A stretch of 64,000 nucleotides of DNA from NCBI GenBank assembly GCA_012931725.1, contig CM022955.1, positions 10,008,885 through 10,072,884 on the forward strand, written 5' to 3'. The position numbers were made by a program, and so were the translations under genes. Shown piece after piece: positions 33,404-43,590 of the stretch (its first letter is position 1; each line of letters starts with the position of its first letter). The notes below the pieces were generated by a model, which worked only from the letters and a program-made list of their open reading frames with translations, was not told the DNA's origin and searched no databases. The stretch comes from Litsea cubeba. Taxonomy: Eukaryota > Streptophyta > Magnoliopsida > Laurales > Lauraceae.

Positions 33404-33560
33404 AGGCTCATAGTATTTGAATAAGAATATTGCATTTTTAGGAGCATTGCTCTGGTTTTTACTTTCAGTAGTCCACAACACTAATCAAATTTATGATATG
33501 TGAAAAAAAAAGATATGTTTCTCTATATATAATTTCTTAGGGAGCTTGTTTATTCGCACA
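33404..33560 (-). repeat. Right outer flank of the inverted repeat
   Basis: Reverse complement of 18146-18299 with few differences. The match ends at CGCACATAAT, exactly where the left side is cut by the Tat insertion, so the original repeat may have been longer. Confidence 0.85.
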
Positions 33561-33566
33561 TAATAG

Positions 33567-34758
33567 AGAGGAATTCATGGTCAAATGAGCTCCACCGGAT
33601 GATTATTAAACATGTTGAAGCCAAGGATTTGAATTACGTGAATGATGGATGGATATTCATTTTCCATCTTTCCTTTATTCAAATTCAATTGAGTGGGATT
33701 TTTTTTTGTGATCAATTTTAGATCTCCACATTTTGAGTTTTGGTTTTGGTTTTGGTTTTATTGTGTTCTACTATTACTGAGAAATTAGGAGGGAAAAAGT
33801 TAGAGATTCTGCACTTGAAGTAGTAAGTGACAGAAGTAGTAAGTGACTGTAAAATGCTAGGCAACCAATTTTAATATTTTCCCAAGACGCATCAATGCAT
33901 ACACTTAGCATTGTTCATCACTTACACTAAATTGGTGAATTTATGTTTCAAGATCCCAATTTCCTGCATGTTAAATTAACTTTCAGCATAACCCATCCAA
34001 GGAGGAAGGGAGAAGACGATGACGTCATCTCAAAAGATTCAAACTTTTCAAATCACACGCCTCCAACGAAAAGGATCATGCCGAGGAAGGGGGCCATTTA
34101 GACCTGTTGGGCCGAGACCAAATGAGAACTGATGGGTTAGGCAGTGGCGGGCGGGGAGGCCTAATACGAAGAAAGGTCTTAACTTTAAATTAGGGCAGAA
34201 AAAAGGGGTGGCCGAAATAGAAGAGGGAAGCGGGAAGTCTTCTCGACTCTGCGGGAGAAGCGAAAGGACGAATCCGACACCCAAAAGGTCGACAATCCCG
34301 GGGACGGAGGCGGAGATGCTCTCAGAGGCTGAATAGAGCAGCAGTAAGGGGAGCCTTCTCGATGGAGGAGCCAGGAAACGAAAAGAAGTGAACCAACTGT
34401 AAAGGGCAGGAATCGTCAAATGCTCGTTGGAAGGGGAATGCTCAGGCGGGAAGGAGAGGAATTCAGACTCTCTAACTGGCACAAGATCAGCACAATGAGA
34501 TAGCCAAGACGGTGAAGAGGGAGTCGGCATGGAGGGATCGTCAGACGTCTAGAGATAGCGGCAAGGATGGATTCTGTAGGAGCCTTGATCTACATCCAAC
34601 GAAGGACTCTCAAGGCTGGATCTCGGTTCTGAAGAGGCGAAGATGATGGCTCTCCTCTTCACATGAGGAAGTGCTTCAGCTCTGCTTCGCCTCAGGGTCG
34701 TCGATCCCAGCTTCTACCAGTCAATTCGGCAAGGAGTGAGGAACGAGTCTCCATCACC
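33567..34758. other. Unassigned region left of the TR-GAG element
   Basis: The first 450 bp are AT-rich with no signal. From about 34010 the sequence is purine-rich and resembles a gene or LINE 5' region. It would continue at 38942-39300, beyond the TR-GAG insertion. A 160-codon minus-strand ORF (34048-34530) has low-complexity composition and is not called. No function can be assigned. Confidence 0.3.
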
Positions 34759-34763
34759 ACCCC

Positions 34764-35443
34764 TGTAAGTGCAAAAAATGTGACTCACAAGATTAGGGGG
34801 GTGCCAGAACGGACTTATCCAAAGAGATTAGGAACTTCGATGCCTGTGCCTGAAACCTGAGAAAAGGAAGGAAAATAGCAGGTTAGAGGACCATGGCCTG
34901 AGTGGCGCAAGGCTCTCCGATGCCTAAGTTAGTGTATGAACTAAGCAGAGGATGGAGATTTTTGGGGAAGAAGATGGCATACCAGAATGGTGTATTCGTT
35001 GTTGGCTCTCTTGCTTGTGAATTGTTCTTGTGTTTATATAGAGGAAGAGAGGAGGCAAAGGGGTGGTTGACTGTCTTGTCATAGCCCACTCTGTCAGGTA
35101 CTAGGGAGGCGCAGTCCCATCGTAGCCTATTTTTCTTTAATTGCAGTCCCATCGAGCCTGTCTTGTCCCATCTGGCCATATCATGGTGCCTTGGGAGCTG
35201 TGGACGGCGATCTGTCAGGAGATATGGGCTGAGCTCTTATCTTGTCGCACGTGCCATAGCGTGCTTGAGCGTCCATGGGAGGACAGTTGTCAGTGCTCAG
35301 TACTTTTACTGAGCTGAGGCTCTTTGGCCGAGATGGTGTCTTACCGAGGTGAAGTGCCTGGCTGAGATGGACCTAGCTGGTGCGGGAGCCCGAGATGGAG
35401 CATCTGGCTGGGACTCTGATGAGTTCGGGAATTTCCCCACATA
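34764..35443 (-). repeat. 3' LTR of the TR-GAG element
   Basis: Minus strand from 35443 to 34764 (..TTTTTGCACTTACA). TATA box CTATATAAACACAAG on the minus strand near 35029-35043. The start reads TATGTGGGGA where the other LTR has TGTGTGGGGA. A polypurine tract lies next to it at 35444-35458 (AGCTGGGGGGCTTTA on the minus strand). Confidence 0.9.
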
Positions 35444-35904
35444 AAGCCCCCCAGCTTTTGAGCTCATTAGACTTCTCTTTGAGGTCAGAAGCTAAGTATC
35501 ATGGAGGACAACACTTGTGCCTTGGAGCTATTTGTCGCTTGAGATTGGTGGTATTCAGTCAACTGATTCGTCACCAACTGAGAGACCGAGAGATGACCAG
35601 CTGGCTCGTCACCAGAGGTGCAGTCTCGTTGAAAGTATTCTAGTGATGCTGCCGAGGGGGCTAGCATTACTGCCAACCTGGAAACTGGCACTGATGCCGA
35701 GCTGAGGACTGGCACTGCTGCCGAGCTGGGTGTAGCTGAGAACCAAGATGTGCTCGCTGCCGAGACCAGCATGAGGCCGAGGAGGTGATGTGGAACAGTC
35801 TCTTCGGCATTCTAGTTGAGCTGCCATTGGCTGAGGTGGAGACGTGGAGCAGTCTCTTTGGTCGAGGTGGAGGCTGGACGGCACGCCAGAGCAGTCCTTT
35901 TGAG

Positions 35905-36295
35905 AAGCCTGGGTGCATGGACCCGAAGTTTTAGGAGCGACTGGGTGTATGAACCCTAAGTCAGTCCCTGGGTGTGTGAACCCAAAGTTTAGGGAAACTG
36001 GGTTTATGAACCCGAGGTCAGTCCCAAGGTGTATGAACCTGGGGTTTTAGGAGCGATTGGGTGTATGAACCCGGGGTTTTAGGAGCGACTGGGTGTATGA
36101 ACACTAAGTCAGTCCATGGGCACGTGAACCCAAAGTTTAGGGAAGACTGGATGTGTGAATCCGAAGTCAGTCCCAGGGTGTATGAACCTAGGGTTTTAGG
36201 AGCGACTGGGTGTATGAACCCTAAGTCAGTCCATGGGCGCGTGAACCCAAAGTTTAGGGAAGACTGGGTGTATGAACCCTAAGTCAGTCCCTTTG
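35905..36295. repeat. Minisatellite A in TR-GAG (GGGTGTATGAACCC)
   Basis: About a dozen units of 28-35 bp with the core GGGTGTATGAACCC, alternating with GTCAGTCC and TTTTAGGAGCGACT spacers in a higher-order pattern of about 125 bp. No reading frame is kept. It lies between gag and the 3' LTR. Confidence 0.85.
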
Positions 36296-36725
36296 GCGCT
36301 AGCCGAGATAGAGAAGCCTGGACGGTACGCTAGAGCAGTCTCTTTGGCACGGGCCGAGATGGAGAAGTCTGGACGGTATGCCAGAGTAATCTCTTTGGCA
36401 CTGGCCGAGACCAACATGAGGCTGAACCTGTGTGAAGCGCACAGCTAGCACGAGGGCGACACCAACATGAGGTCGTGAAATGCGGTCGAGACCAGCATGA
36501 GGCCGAAACCAGCGTGAGGTGGAAACCAACATGTGGACGGACCAGCATGAGGTTGTTAAATGCGGTCGAGACCAGCATGAGGCCGAAACCAGCGTGAGAC
36601 GGAAACCAACACATGGACGGACTAGCATGAGGTCGTTAAATACTGTCAAGGCTAGCATGAGGCCGAAACCAGCATGAGGCGGAATCCAACACGTGGACGG
36701 ACCAGCATGAGGTCGTTTGGAGGCC
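36296..36725. repeat. Minisatellites B and C in TR-GAG
   Basis: 36296-36415 holds units of about 57 bp with CTGGACGGTACGC and AGAGCAGTCTCTTTGGCAC; a further copy lies near 35870. From 36440 to 36725 units of about 90 bp carry GACCAGCATGAGGCCGAAAC and GGAAACCAACATGTGGACGG, three to four times. Confidence 0.8.
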
Positions 36726-36839
36726 AAGAAGCCTGGGTGTATCTACCCGAGGACTTGGTGGCCCTGTTGCCGAACGCGAGTCACGCCTGAGTGTATAAAA
36801 CGACCCCAGTGTGAGCTCGGTGGCTTTGGATGACTGATG

Positions 36840-37175
36840 GCAGTAGAGGACCGTGCGATCAAGGCTGACAGCAGAGGACCGTGCCGTCGAGATGACGGTA
36901 GAGGGTCATACGATCGAAGCCGACAGTAGAGGGTCGTGCCGGTGTCATCGAAGCTAATGGCGCCATCGAAGCTGACAATAGAGGACCGTGCCGCCGAAAT
37001 GACGATAGAGGGTCGTGCGATCGAAGCTGACGGGCGGTCGAAGCTGACAGTAGAAGGTCGAGCCAGTTTCATTGAAGTTAACGGCGCCATCGAAGCTGAC
37101 AGTAGAGGACTGTGCCGCCGAAATGATGGTAGAGGGTCGTGCGATCGAAGCTGACGAGTGGTCGAAGCTAAGTGA
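36840..37175. repeat. Minisatellite D in TR-GAG (GAAGCTGACAGTAGAGG)
   Basis: Units of 30-60 bp with GACAGTAGAGGACCGTGCCG and ATGGTAGAGGGTCGTGCGAT repeat six or more times just downstream of the gag stop. Confidence 0.8.
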
Positions 37176-37188
37176 TGACAGGAGACGT

Positions 37189-38205
37189 CTAGCTGCCTCC
37201 CGAGCTGGAAGAGACTTCTGCAGAGCTGGGGGCTGCTAGCGAGCTGGAGACATCTGCCGAGCTGGAGACGTCCGCTGAGCTGGAAGCTATCTGGTCGCTT
37301 TCGTAAAGGTTGAACTGCTCCTGGGCTCGGGCTTCGTCTGCTTCTTGCCTGACAAATCGGTTTATCCTAGTCATCAGTGCTGCCATAGTGACCACGGGAT
37401 ACATGGCCAAGTCCCTCCGAAGCTTGTTGCCTGGTAGGAGGGCTTGTTGGAAAGATAGGACTGCTATTGCATCTGAGGCATTCTCGATCTGGCTGTAGAC
37501 ATCCCAGAACCTTTTGGCGAACTGCGTGACGTTCTCGGTCTGCTTCATTATGAGGGCCATCAGGTCGGCGGCTGACCTGGGGACGACCCTGTGAACTTGG
37601 AACTTCGTCATGAAGGAACTACGGAGCTGCTGCCAACTTTTGATCGATCCTTGGGGGAGTGCGCAGAACCACTTTAGGGAGAGGTCTCCGAGGCTGGAAG
37701 AGAATACTCTGCAGTTCAGGTGGCCTGCACCGCCCCACACCGACATCCTCTGAGTGAGGTGCCGGAGGTGTGCTGCTAGGTCCGAGGTCCCATCGTAAAC
37801 GATGAACCTTGGGACGCTGAAATCTTCAAGAAGGGAGAAGTTTATGATCTCTGGAGAGAAGGGGGATGTGCCGAAATCATCAGAGTTCAGCCGAACTGGA
37901 GCGAAACCGGTCATCTCCATGTGCTGTCGTACCGCTTGCTCTATGCGTCGATCAATCCACTCTCTGGAGTCGTGGTTGTTACCCGAGTTTTCGCCATGAG
38001 CCCGGTTGCTTCTGTTGTCCTTCAGGGTGCGCCTTTTGGAAGGTAGAGTCGAGGTCGAATCCTTAGAGGATGAACCCGATCGAGTATCCTACTGTTGGAC
38101 GCTTGCTGGGACAGATCTTGCTCCTGACCTTTCCCGGCGGGGGATCGTCGGCAGCTGTGTCGATAGTGTCAGTGGTTCCTTTCCCTTTCTGGTTCTTCGA
38201 GGCAT
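37189..38205 (-). CDS. Gag of the TR-GAG element (one in-frame TAG)
   Basis: The frame runs from ATG at 38205 (MPRRTRKGKE) to TAG at 37189, about 338 codons. One in-frame TAG interrupts it near 38090; downstream it is open. The gag core is present: FSVPRFIVYDGTSDLAAHL, CRVFSSSLGDLSLKWFCALP, FMTKFQVHRVVPRSAADLM and FAKRFWDVYSQIENASDAI. It ends in a Ser/Ala-rich tail with four near-identical SSADVSSS-like repeats and lacks the CCHC knuckle seen in the relative at 20600. It should assemble particles but cannot reverse transcribe. Closest in the window is the gag at 28561-30076. Confidence 0.78.
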
Positions 38206-38236
38206 GGTGTTTGGGAAGATGACTTTTTGTAGCCGT

Positions 38237-38254
38237 TTCCCACGGACGTCGCCA
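38237..38254 (-). promoter_or_regulatory. Primer binding site of the TR-GAG element
   Basis: Minus-strand TGGCGACGTCCGTGGGAA lies two bases after the LTR end. It differs at a few positions from TGGCACCGTCTGTGGGAA in the related element. Confidence 0.75.
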
Positions 38255-38256
38255 AT

Positions 38257-38936
38257 TGTAAGTGAAAAAAATGTGACTCACAAGATTAGGGGGGTGACAG
38301 AACGGACTTATCCAAAGAGATTAGGAACTTTGATGCCTGTGCCTGAAACCTGAGAAAAGGAAGGAGAATAGCAGGTCAGAGGACCCTGGCCTGAGTGGCG
38401 TAAGGCTCTCCGATGCCTAAGTTAGTGTATGAACTAAGCAGAGGATGGAGATTTTTGGGGAAGAAGATGGCATACCAGAATGGTGTATTCGTTGTTGGCT
38501 CTCTTGCTTGTGAATTGTTCTTGTGTTTATATAGAGGAAGAGAGGAGGCAAAGGGGTGGTTGACTGTCTTGTCATAGCCCACTCTGTCAGGTACTAGGGA
38601 GGCGCAGTCCCATCGTAGCCTATTTTTCTTTAATTGCAGTCCCATCGAGCCTGTCTTGTCCCATCTGGCCATATCATGGCGCCTTGGGAGCTGTGGACGG
38701 CGATCTGTCAGGAGATATGGGCTGAGCTCTTATCTTGTCGCACGTGCCATAGCGTGCTTGAGCGTCCATGGGAGGACAGCTGTCAGTGCTCAGTACTTTT
38801 ACTGAGCTGAGGCTCCTTGGCCGAGATGGTGTTTCGCCGAGGTGAAGTGCCTGGCTGAGATGGACCAAGCTGGTGCGGGAGCCCGAGATGGAGCATCTGG
38901 CCGGGACTCTGATGAGTTCGGGAATTTCCCCACACA
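38257..38936 (-). repeat. 5' LTR of the TR-GAG element
   Basis: 680 bp, minus strand start TGTGTGGGGAAATTCCC at 38936, end CACTTACA at 38257. TATA box near 38523-38537. Confidence 0.9.
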
Positions 38937-38941
38937 ACCCC

Positions 38942-39331
38942 TAAAAGAGAGACTAGGCAAAAAGAAAAGTCACAGGTAGGACTCTTTTCAAAGGGGATCT
39001 GGGGGATAAAGGATTTTCAAACAAACAATTCGAAGGTTGTTAAGAATCCGAGGGGGGGAGGAGCACTTGTGGGGAAATATGAGGGAGAAGTGGAGCATTG
39101 GCTGCCACAAAGGGATGTCCAGTGCGGGTTAGGCAATTGGGGTTACTATGGAGGAGTCAAAAGGAGGATGGGCCTCAGTGGTGGAGTCTGTACAGAATAG
39201 GAAGAAGCAGAACCAGTCGAAAAAAAAGTTAAAGAGGAAAGGGGAGAGAGAGAGTGGTGCAACCCAACCACGATCAATCAAAGATCCACACCTCCAATGG
39301 TGCGACCAAGTCCTCTAGACTCAGGCCCTTA
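38942..39331. other. Unassigned purine-rich region right of the TR-GAG element
   Basis: Continuation of the region at 34010-34758. The plus strand has a short open stretch (WASVVESVQNRKKQNQSKKK near 39160-39230) that could be an old LINE ORF1 or gene remnant. Evidence is weak. Confidence 0.25.
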
Positions 39332-39616
39332 GGCCTTTTTGGATGTGTGGTGAATTGAAGTATGGTGAGGTAAAGCATCAAATCAAGAAATAATAAAATA
39401 TAAGGTGTTATGATGGTGTTTTATTTTTAGTTGTTTTGTATAAAATATTTTGGACTTTTTATACAGAAAAGTAGAGTTTTTTTGTCTTTCTTTTTTGACT
39501 TTTTTTTAAAATTTAGGAGGGAATATTGAAATAGTGTACTTTTGATGTGACCCCTTATTATTTTTTTTCTAGATTCACTTTACTTCACTTTAACTAGGAA
39601 AGTGTCAAACACGCCC
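39332..39616. mobile_element. Short inverted-terminal element (MITE-like)
   Basis: 285 bp between GGCCTTTTTGGATGTGTGGT and, reading in from the right, GGGCGTGTTTGACACTTTCC. It is AT-rich and non-coding inside. TTA on the left and TAA on the right flank it, so the duplication is not clean. GGGCGTGTTTGG-like ends occur on Harbinger/Tourist MITEs. Confidence 0.4.
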
Positions 39617-39889
39617 TAAGGAAAATAGGAAGGGAATACCCAAACAATTAGCTCACGACGACAATTCTCTGAAATCTCTCCATTTGATTACTTAAATCTC
39701 TCTCACTAAATCAAAGAAAATCTACTAAATTAAGAATCTAATTAAGGTAAGCAAGTTGACAGAAGACTTTCCTGCTGGTGCCCATCAGCGGGCCCTTTTC
39801 TTTTTGGACCGTACTGCATTAGAGAGCTTAATGACCTGAGTTGCTCCATTAATTATGATAAAGTTAAGGAACACGAGGAGGCACCTTTT

Positions 39890-40372
39890 AGGCCTCCTTT
39901 TTTCTGAAACCATTAAAATCTGAATATTTCAAAAAAATATAAACTTTTACACAATTCTTTCAATCAAATCCTCTCTATAAAAAAATTTCAGAAATGACAA
40001 AATTACTCTTAAGACATTTTTCAGGATCTCCCTTTAATGAGTCATTTAAGAGAATTGATAAGTCAAACCCAAATGACTAAGTGGGGCCCACTTCAGCTAC
40101 CTTTTATGCATGGATGGTTAAAAAGAGTGGATTCCAAATGACTGAAAGACTAGCATTCATTAAATGGTTATGACCATCAAAATCAAAATGGTCAGTTTTG
40201 GCAAAGAAGAAGTTAAGAAAAGATAAAAACTTGTAATAAGAGAAAGGTAGTTTTGTCATTTCTAAAAAGAAAGTTTATGAAGATGACTTGATTGAAAGAA
40301 TCGTAGAAAACTTTTATTCTTCTTTGAAATATTCAAATCTTATACTTTTTGAAAATGGGCCAAAAGCTTTAA
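39890..40372. mobile_element. MITE with about 120-bp inverted arms
   Basis: The left arm (about 39895-40012: CTGAATATTTCAAAAAAATA, CAATTCTTTCAATCAA, AGAAATGACAAAATTACTCTT) is repeated inverted at about 40237-40365 with scattered changes. No ORF. The target duplication is unclear. Long arms suggest a MULE-derived element. Confidence 0.55.
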
Positions 40373-40472
40373 ATGCTTTATATCTTTTTGAAAATTTCCC
40401 TTTTTTTAATAATCTAAAAAACTTAATTTGATCTACACTTTATGTAAATTTCCTTATGATATATAAAATCTA

Positions 40473-42828
40473 GAGGATTTTATCCAAAAAACCCTTCAAG
40501 ACTTGTCAAAAGCCAAAAGCACCATCAACTTCTCATAAAGACCACAGTAGTCCCAAAGGCCCTGTTCGGTATTTTTTTTAACTTTTAGCACTGAGCGGGG
40601 ATGTCACAGTACATTCTAAGTAAATGAGCGGGGATATCCCCATTCATCGTTCATTACTACTTAAAAGACTGTCGAACTCCCTTTTTCCCTTTGCTTTTTC
40701 TGGGTTCCTGACGAATCCCTGCAACCCCTCTTCCACATTACCTTGCTTTTTGGGAGAATCCTATTCTTGAATCTTTTAAGTAGAAATGTTGGAGGCTCCA
40801 TTAAAGAGGTTGGTAGTATAGATTTACCTTTTTTACATTTGATTAAACCTAAAAGCACAATCTCCACATGTGTTTTTCTTTTACCCAAAAAGTTGATGTT
40901 TGGAAGTACTAATTAAAGCTTCCATCTCCTTGATGGATAATTAATATTTACTCCATGGGTAGTCCACATTAACTTTCTTATAATAAAAAGACCATGTTTC
41001 AGTAAGACAAATGGGCATTGGCTTTGAATGTAATAGAAGATTATAGAATTGGGCATCATCAGCTTTTGCTTACATAGAAATGGTTGGATATGGATATCTG
41101 GAAAGGGCATTGGCTAACATAGAAGTGGTTAAGCTTTGAAAATAGTTTTGTGATTCTATCAGTTACATACACATGGGCATTAGCTCAATAAGGAAAGAAC
41201 ATCGATCCGGTCATAATTCCTCAAATGAGAGATACAAATGGATAAGGGCTCACATGTGTATGTTATATTGGTTAAATATAATTTTCAATGGCAATTGCCA
41301 ATACCACTTTGACCAACCACGTCATGGAGTGCTGAAGATTTGCTTCCAAAGTAATAAAAAAATTAGGTAGTCATATCTCTTTGTCCATCTGTTGATATAT
41401 TAATACAATTCATTTAATATTCTTTGATAATAATGGATGGAGTCCATAATGTAACATTTTTTGTCATAGGCATCCATGTCATTGTTTATATTTGTTATTA
41501 GTGTTAAACCCATTTCAAGCATTTTTTTATTGAATGTTAGGATGTCAGACAATGAAGTTTTGGTCATCTTCCACTATGATGGAGAGTTTGGTTTTGATAT
41601 TAACTGTTCGACGTACAAAGGTGGAAAACAAAAGATGAGGTATTTACCTACCGACATAAGTTACAACTATTTGCAAGATGTTGCACTTGAAGTATCTAAG
41701 TGGGAAGCACTCAGTGACATGCCAGCTTTACAGTACCTTTATCACGATGGATTTGCATTCTCATTGATTACCCTAGAAGAGGATGATGATATTAAGGTAA
41801 TGTTCAGAGCATCGGAAAACAATGCGAATGGTTTGTATTTATATGGAACAAATCCAGCAGCTGGCAACAGACAATAAAAACCTATGTAAGTGAGTTTCTT
41901 CTATTTTTTTAATGTAAGTCGATTTTCTAATACAGTTTCTTACAATTTCATTTGTTATGAAATGAAAGGTTGCAACGTATGCCTTTGAAAAATACAAAAT
42001 GCACGTAAATAAATGCACCAGGAATCTACTTGCCCTGGAAGGCATTTTTTTCACAGCATTTGCTTTCTACATCGATTTTATTTTCTGTAGGAGGAAACAA
42101 AAGACTCATTTTCAACAGATTCTGTTTGTACCATATGACAGGCGAAATACTTTCTGCGGCAAATTCTGTTTCTAACTGCTCGTTTAAGACTAGAGAAAAT
42201 AATTCTCTACCTCTTGGATCAGAATCTACTTGCCCACAAAAACTAGCAGACACATCTTTTCACCCCATTGAAAGAAAAAAAAAAGAAGAAAAAGAACACT
42301 GCCGAAAAATGTTAACCCAGGACAACAGAAAAAAAAAAAGCAACAGTCTCCCTGGGAAACCAATTCCATTTTATGCAAAACATACACTAGAGATACTTCC
42401 TAAAAGTAAACCACAAATACCAACACCACCACCACTTCAAATTTCACATATCTAACTACAAAAATCAATAAAACCCTAGAATCTCCACCAAAATGGGGCA
42501 GCACAGACACAGACCTGAATCTGTCGGAGGACCTCCACGTGCTTCCTAACCTTTGGAGTAAGAGATGAGAGGAAGAACCACAGAAGGCCGCTGCCGGTAT
42601 GGACTGATTGGGAGAAAAAGGGAAAAAGACGAGGAAGAGAGAAGAAGTCGAATAGGAAAAGGGTTTTGGGTTTTGTTTAAGGGAAAGGAGCAGGGATATC
42701 CCTGCTTACAGAAAAAGTTAAAAAAAAAATACCAAACAGGGCCTTTGAGACTATTGTGGTCATTATAAGATGTGGATGGTGCTTTTGGCTTTTTACAAGT
42801 CTTAAAGGATTTTTTGGGTAAAATCCTC
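40473..42828 (+). mobile_element. MULE transposon with long TIRs and 9-bp TSD
   Basis: 2356 bp flanked by TAAAATCTA (40464-40472 and 42829-42837). The inverted ends begin GAGGATTTTATCC (left) and GAGGATTTTACCC (right). They match for about 120 bp, through AAGACTTGT, AAAAGCCAAAAGCACCATC and GGCCCTGTT(C/T)GGTATTTTTTTT. Long TIRs and a 9-bp duplication are standard for Mutator-like elements. Only the N-terminal exon of a transposase remains (41542-41877). The rest, including simple-repeat-rich DNA near 42270-42350, is non-coding, so it depends on a relative to move. Confidence 0.88.
41542..41877 (+). pseudogene. N-terminal exon of a MuDR-type transposase
   Basis: 112 codons from ATG 41542, which directly follows a TTTTTTTATTGAATGTTAG acceptor-like site. 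The protein reads VLVIFHYDGEF, CSTYKGGKQKMRYLPTDISY, DVALEVSKWEAL, LQYLYHDGFAFSLITLEEDD, KVMFRASENN. I recognise this as the PB1-like N-terminal region that precedes the transposase in plant MULEs. The DDE domain, zinc finger and SWIM region are missing, so it cannot cut DNA. Confidence 0.7.
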
Positions 42829-42837
42829 TAAAATCTA

Positions 42838-43383
42838 AGAAAGATAAATTGTTTATTTATTTCTTTTCAGTAATAGCAAAGAAATGCACAAATTTATACA
42901 TATTTTGGACCTGGGGTAAGGACGGGCCTTTTTTTGCTAGTGTCTAATGAAACTATTAGAGTAACCCACCGGTGATATCTACGTGTCAACTAGAGACTCT
43001 TTTGAAAATTCATTTGTAATGCCAAAAATGTTTTTATGGGATGGGCCGGGCCGCTAGAGTCAGTCCGCATTTGTGGGCTAGGCTAGGGCTGCATTTTTAA
43101 GCCCACAACCTTGCGTATAAAGCTGAATAGTAAAACGGGTTGGGCTGTGGCTTTTGCCCAGCATATTTAACAATTAACACACAGAGATGTATATATTTTA
43201 CCAGCAGTCAGGTACTGGACGGGGCATACCAGTTTAGTGGGACCACTTAAATGTCCCAAAAAACTACAGCTCAAATCCTATAGTCCTATTCAACTCGACC
43301 TTTCTATCTCTTAGCCCTCTCTCTACTGGTGCCTTGTCTTTGAGACCATGACCTAATGATCTACACCATCCGTTTATATGTAA
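42838..43383. other. Intergenic, nothing recognised
   Basis: AT-rich DNA with a short GGGCCGGGCCGC patch near 43040-43055. No ORF, repeat or RNA gene seen. Confidence 0.4.
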
Positions 43384-43394
43384 AGTGTATGTCT

Positions 43395-43579
43395 TATATT
43401 ATTATTTTTTTATGCTATTGGAGGGTTCCTAATCCTTTGGACTGGACTAATCCCTCCGGGCCCAGAGGGAAGCCGGGTAAACTCCCCTGTATCCCCAGAG
43501 TGGTAGTGCAATTTCAAACCTACAACCTCCGGGTGCAAACCGTGGTCCTAGGCCAACTAAACTATACCCCTTGGGGTTC
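43395..43579 (-). mobile_element. SINE with pol III promoter boxes and 11-bp TSD
   Basis: 185 bp flanked by AGTGTATGTCT (43384-43394 and 43580-43590). On the minus strand it starts near GGGGTATAGTTTAGTTGGCC, which fits a box A (TRGYNNARNNGG). GGTTTGAAATTGC about 45 bases on fits a degenerate box B. The 3' end is A/T-rich (CATAAAAAAATAATAATATA), as expected of a reverse-transcribed tail. Together these are the features of a tRNA-derived SINE. Confidence 0.75.
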
Positions 43580-43590
43580 AGTGTATGTCT

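Larger units (their letters stand above)
18146..33560. repeat. Inverted duplication of a Tat-related LTR element with its flank
   Basis: The left arm (18146-21628) is the reverse complement of sequence on the right (about 27555-33560). It reads flank, LTR, PBS, gag, protease and start of RT. By eye the LTR parts are roughly 90-95% identical. The symmetry includes about 155 bp outside the LTR start (18146-18299 versus 33404-33560), so these are not two independent insertions. The right side carries the full pol, so the arms converge. Nested insertions interrupt the right arm. A read-through transcript would fold into a long hairpin. Confidence 0.88.
34764..38936 (-). mobile_element. Non-autonomous LTR element coding only gag (TR-GAG type)
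   Basis: 4173 bp with two 680-bp LTRs (34764-35443 and 38257-38936) and ACCCC duplicated at 34759-34763 and 38937-38941. The LTRs differ at about sixteen sites by eye, so it is fairly young. It has a PBS, a gag gene and a polypurine tract, but no protease, RT or integrase. Plant elements of this kind are known as TR-GAG. The LTR ends (TGTGTGGGGA...CTTACA) and a block CTCCGATGCCTAAGTTAGT are shared with the Tat-related LTRs at 18300 and 30121, whose relatives may have supplied the enzymes. Confidence 0.9.

Noticed and set aside
34048..34530. 160-codon ORF on the minus strand
   Set aside because: Ser/Pro/Leu-rich low-complexity composition, no domain, no promoter or splice support; likely chance in purine-rich DNA.
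36061..37154. ORFs through the TR-GAG internal region
   Set aside because: Translations of tandem repeats; no conserved domain and frame not kept between repeat families.
39160..39230. Short open stretch as LINE ORF1
   Set aside because: Too short and without RT or endonuclease nearby; kept only as unassigned.
42030..42768. ORFs of 67-141 codons inside the MULE
   Set aside because: Lys/Glu-rich translations of A-rich DNA, with no similarity to transposase domains.
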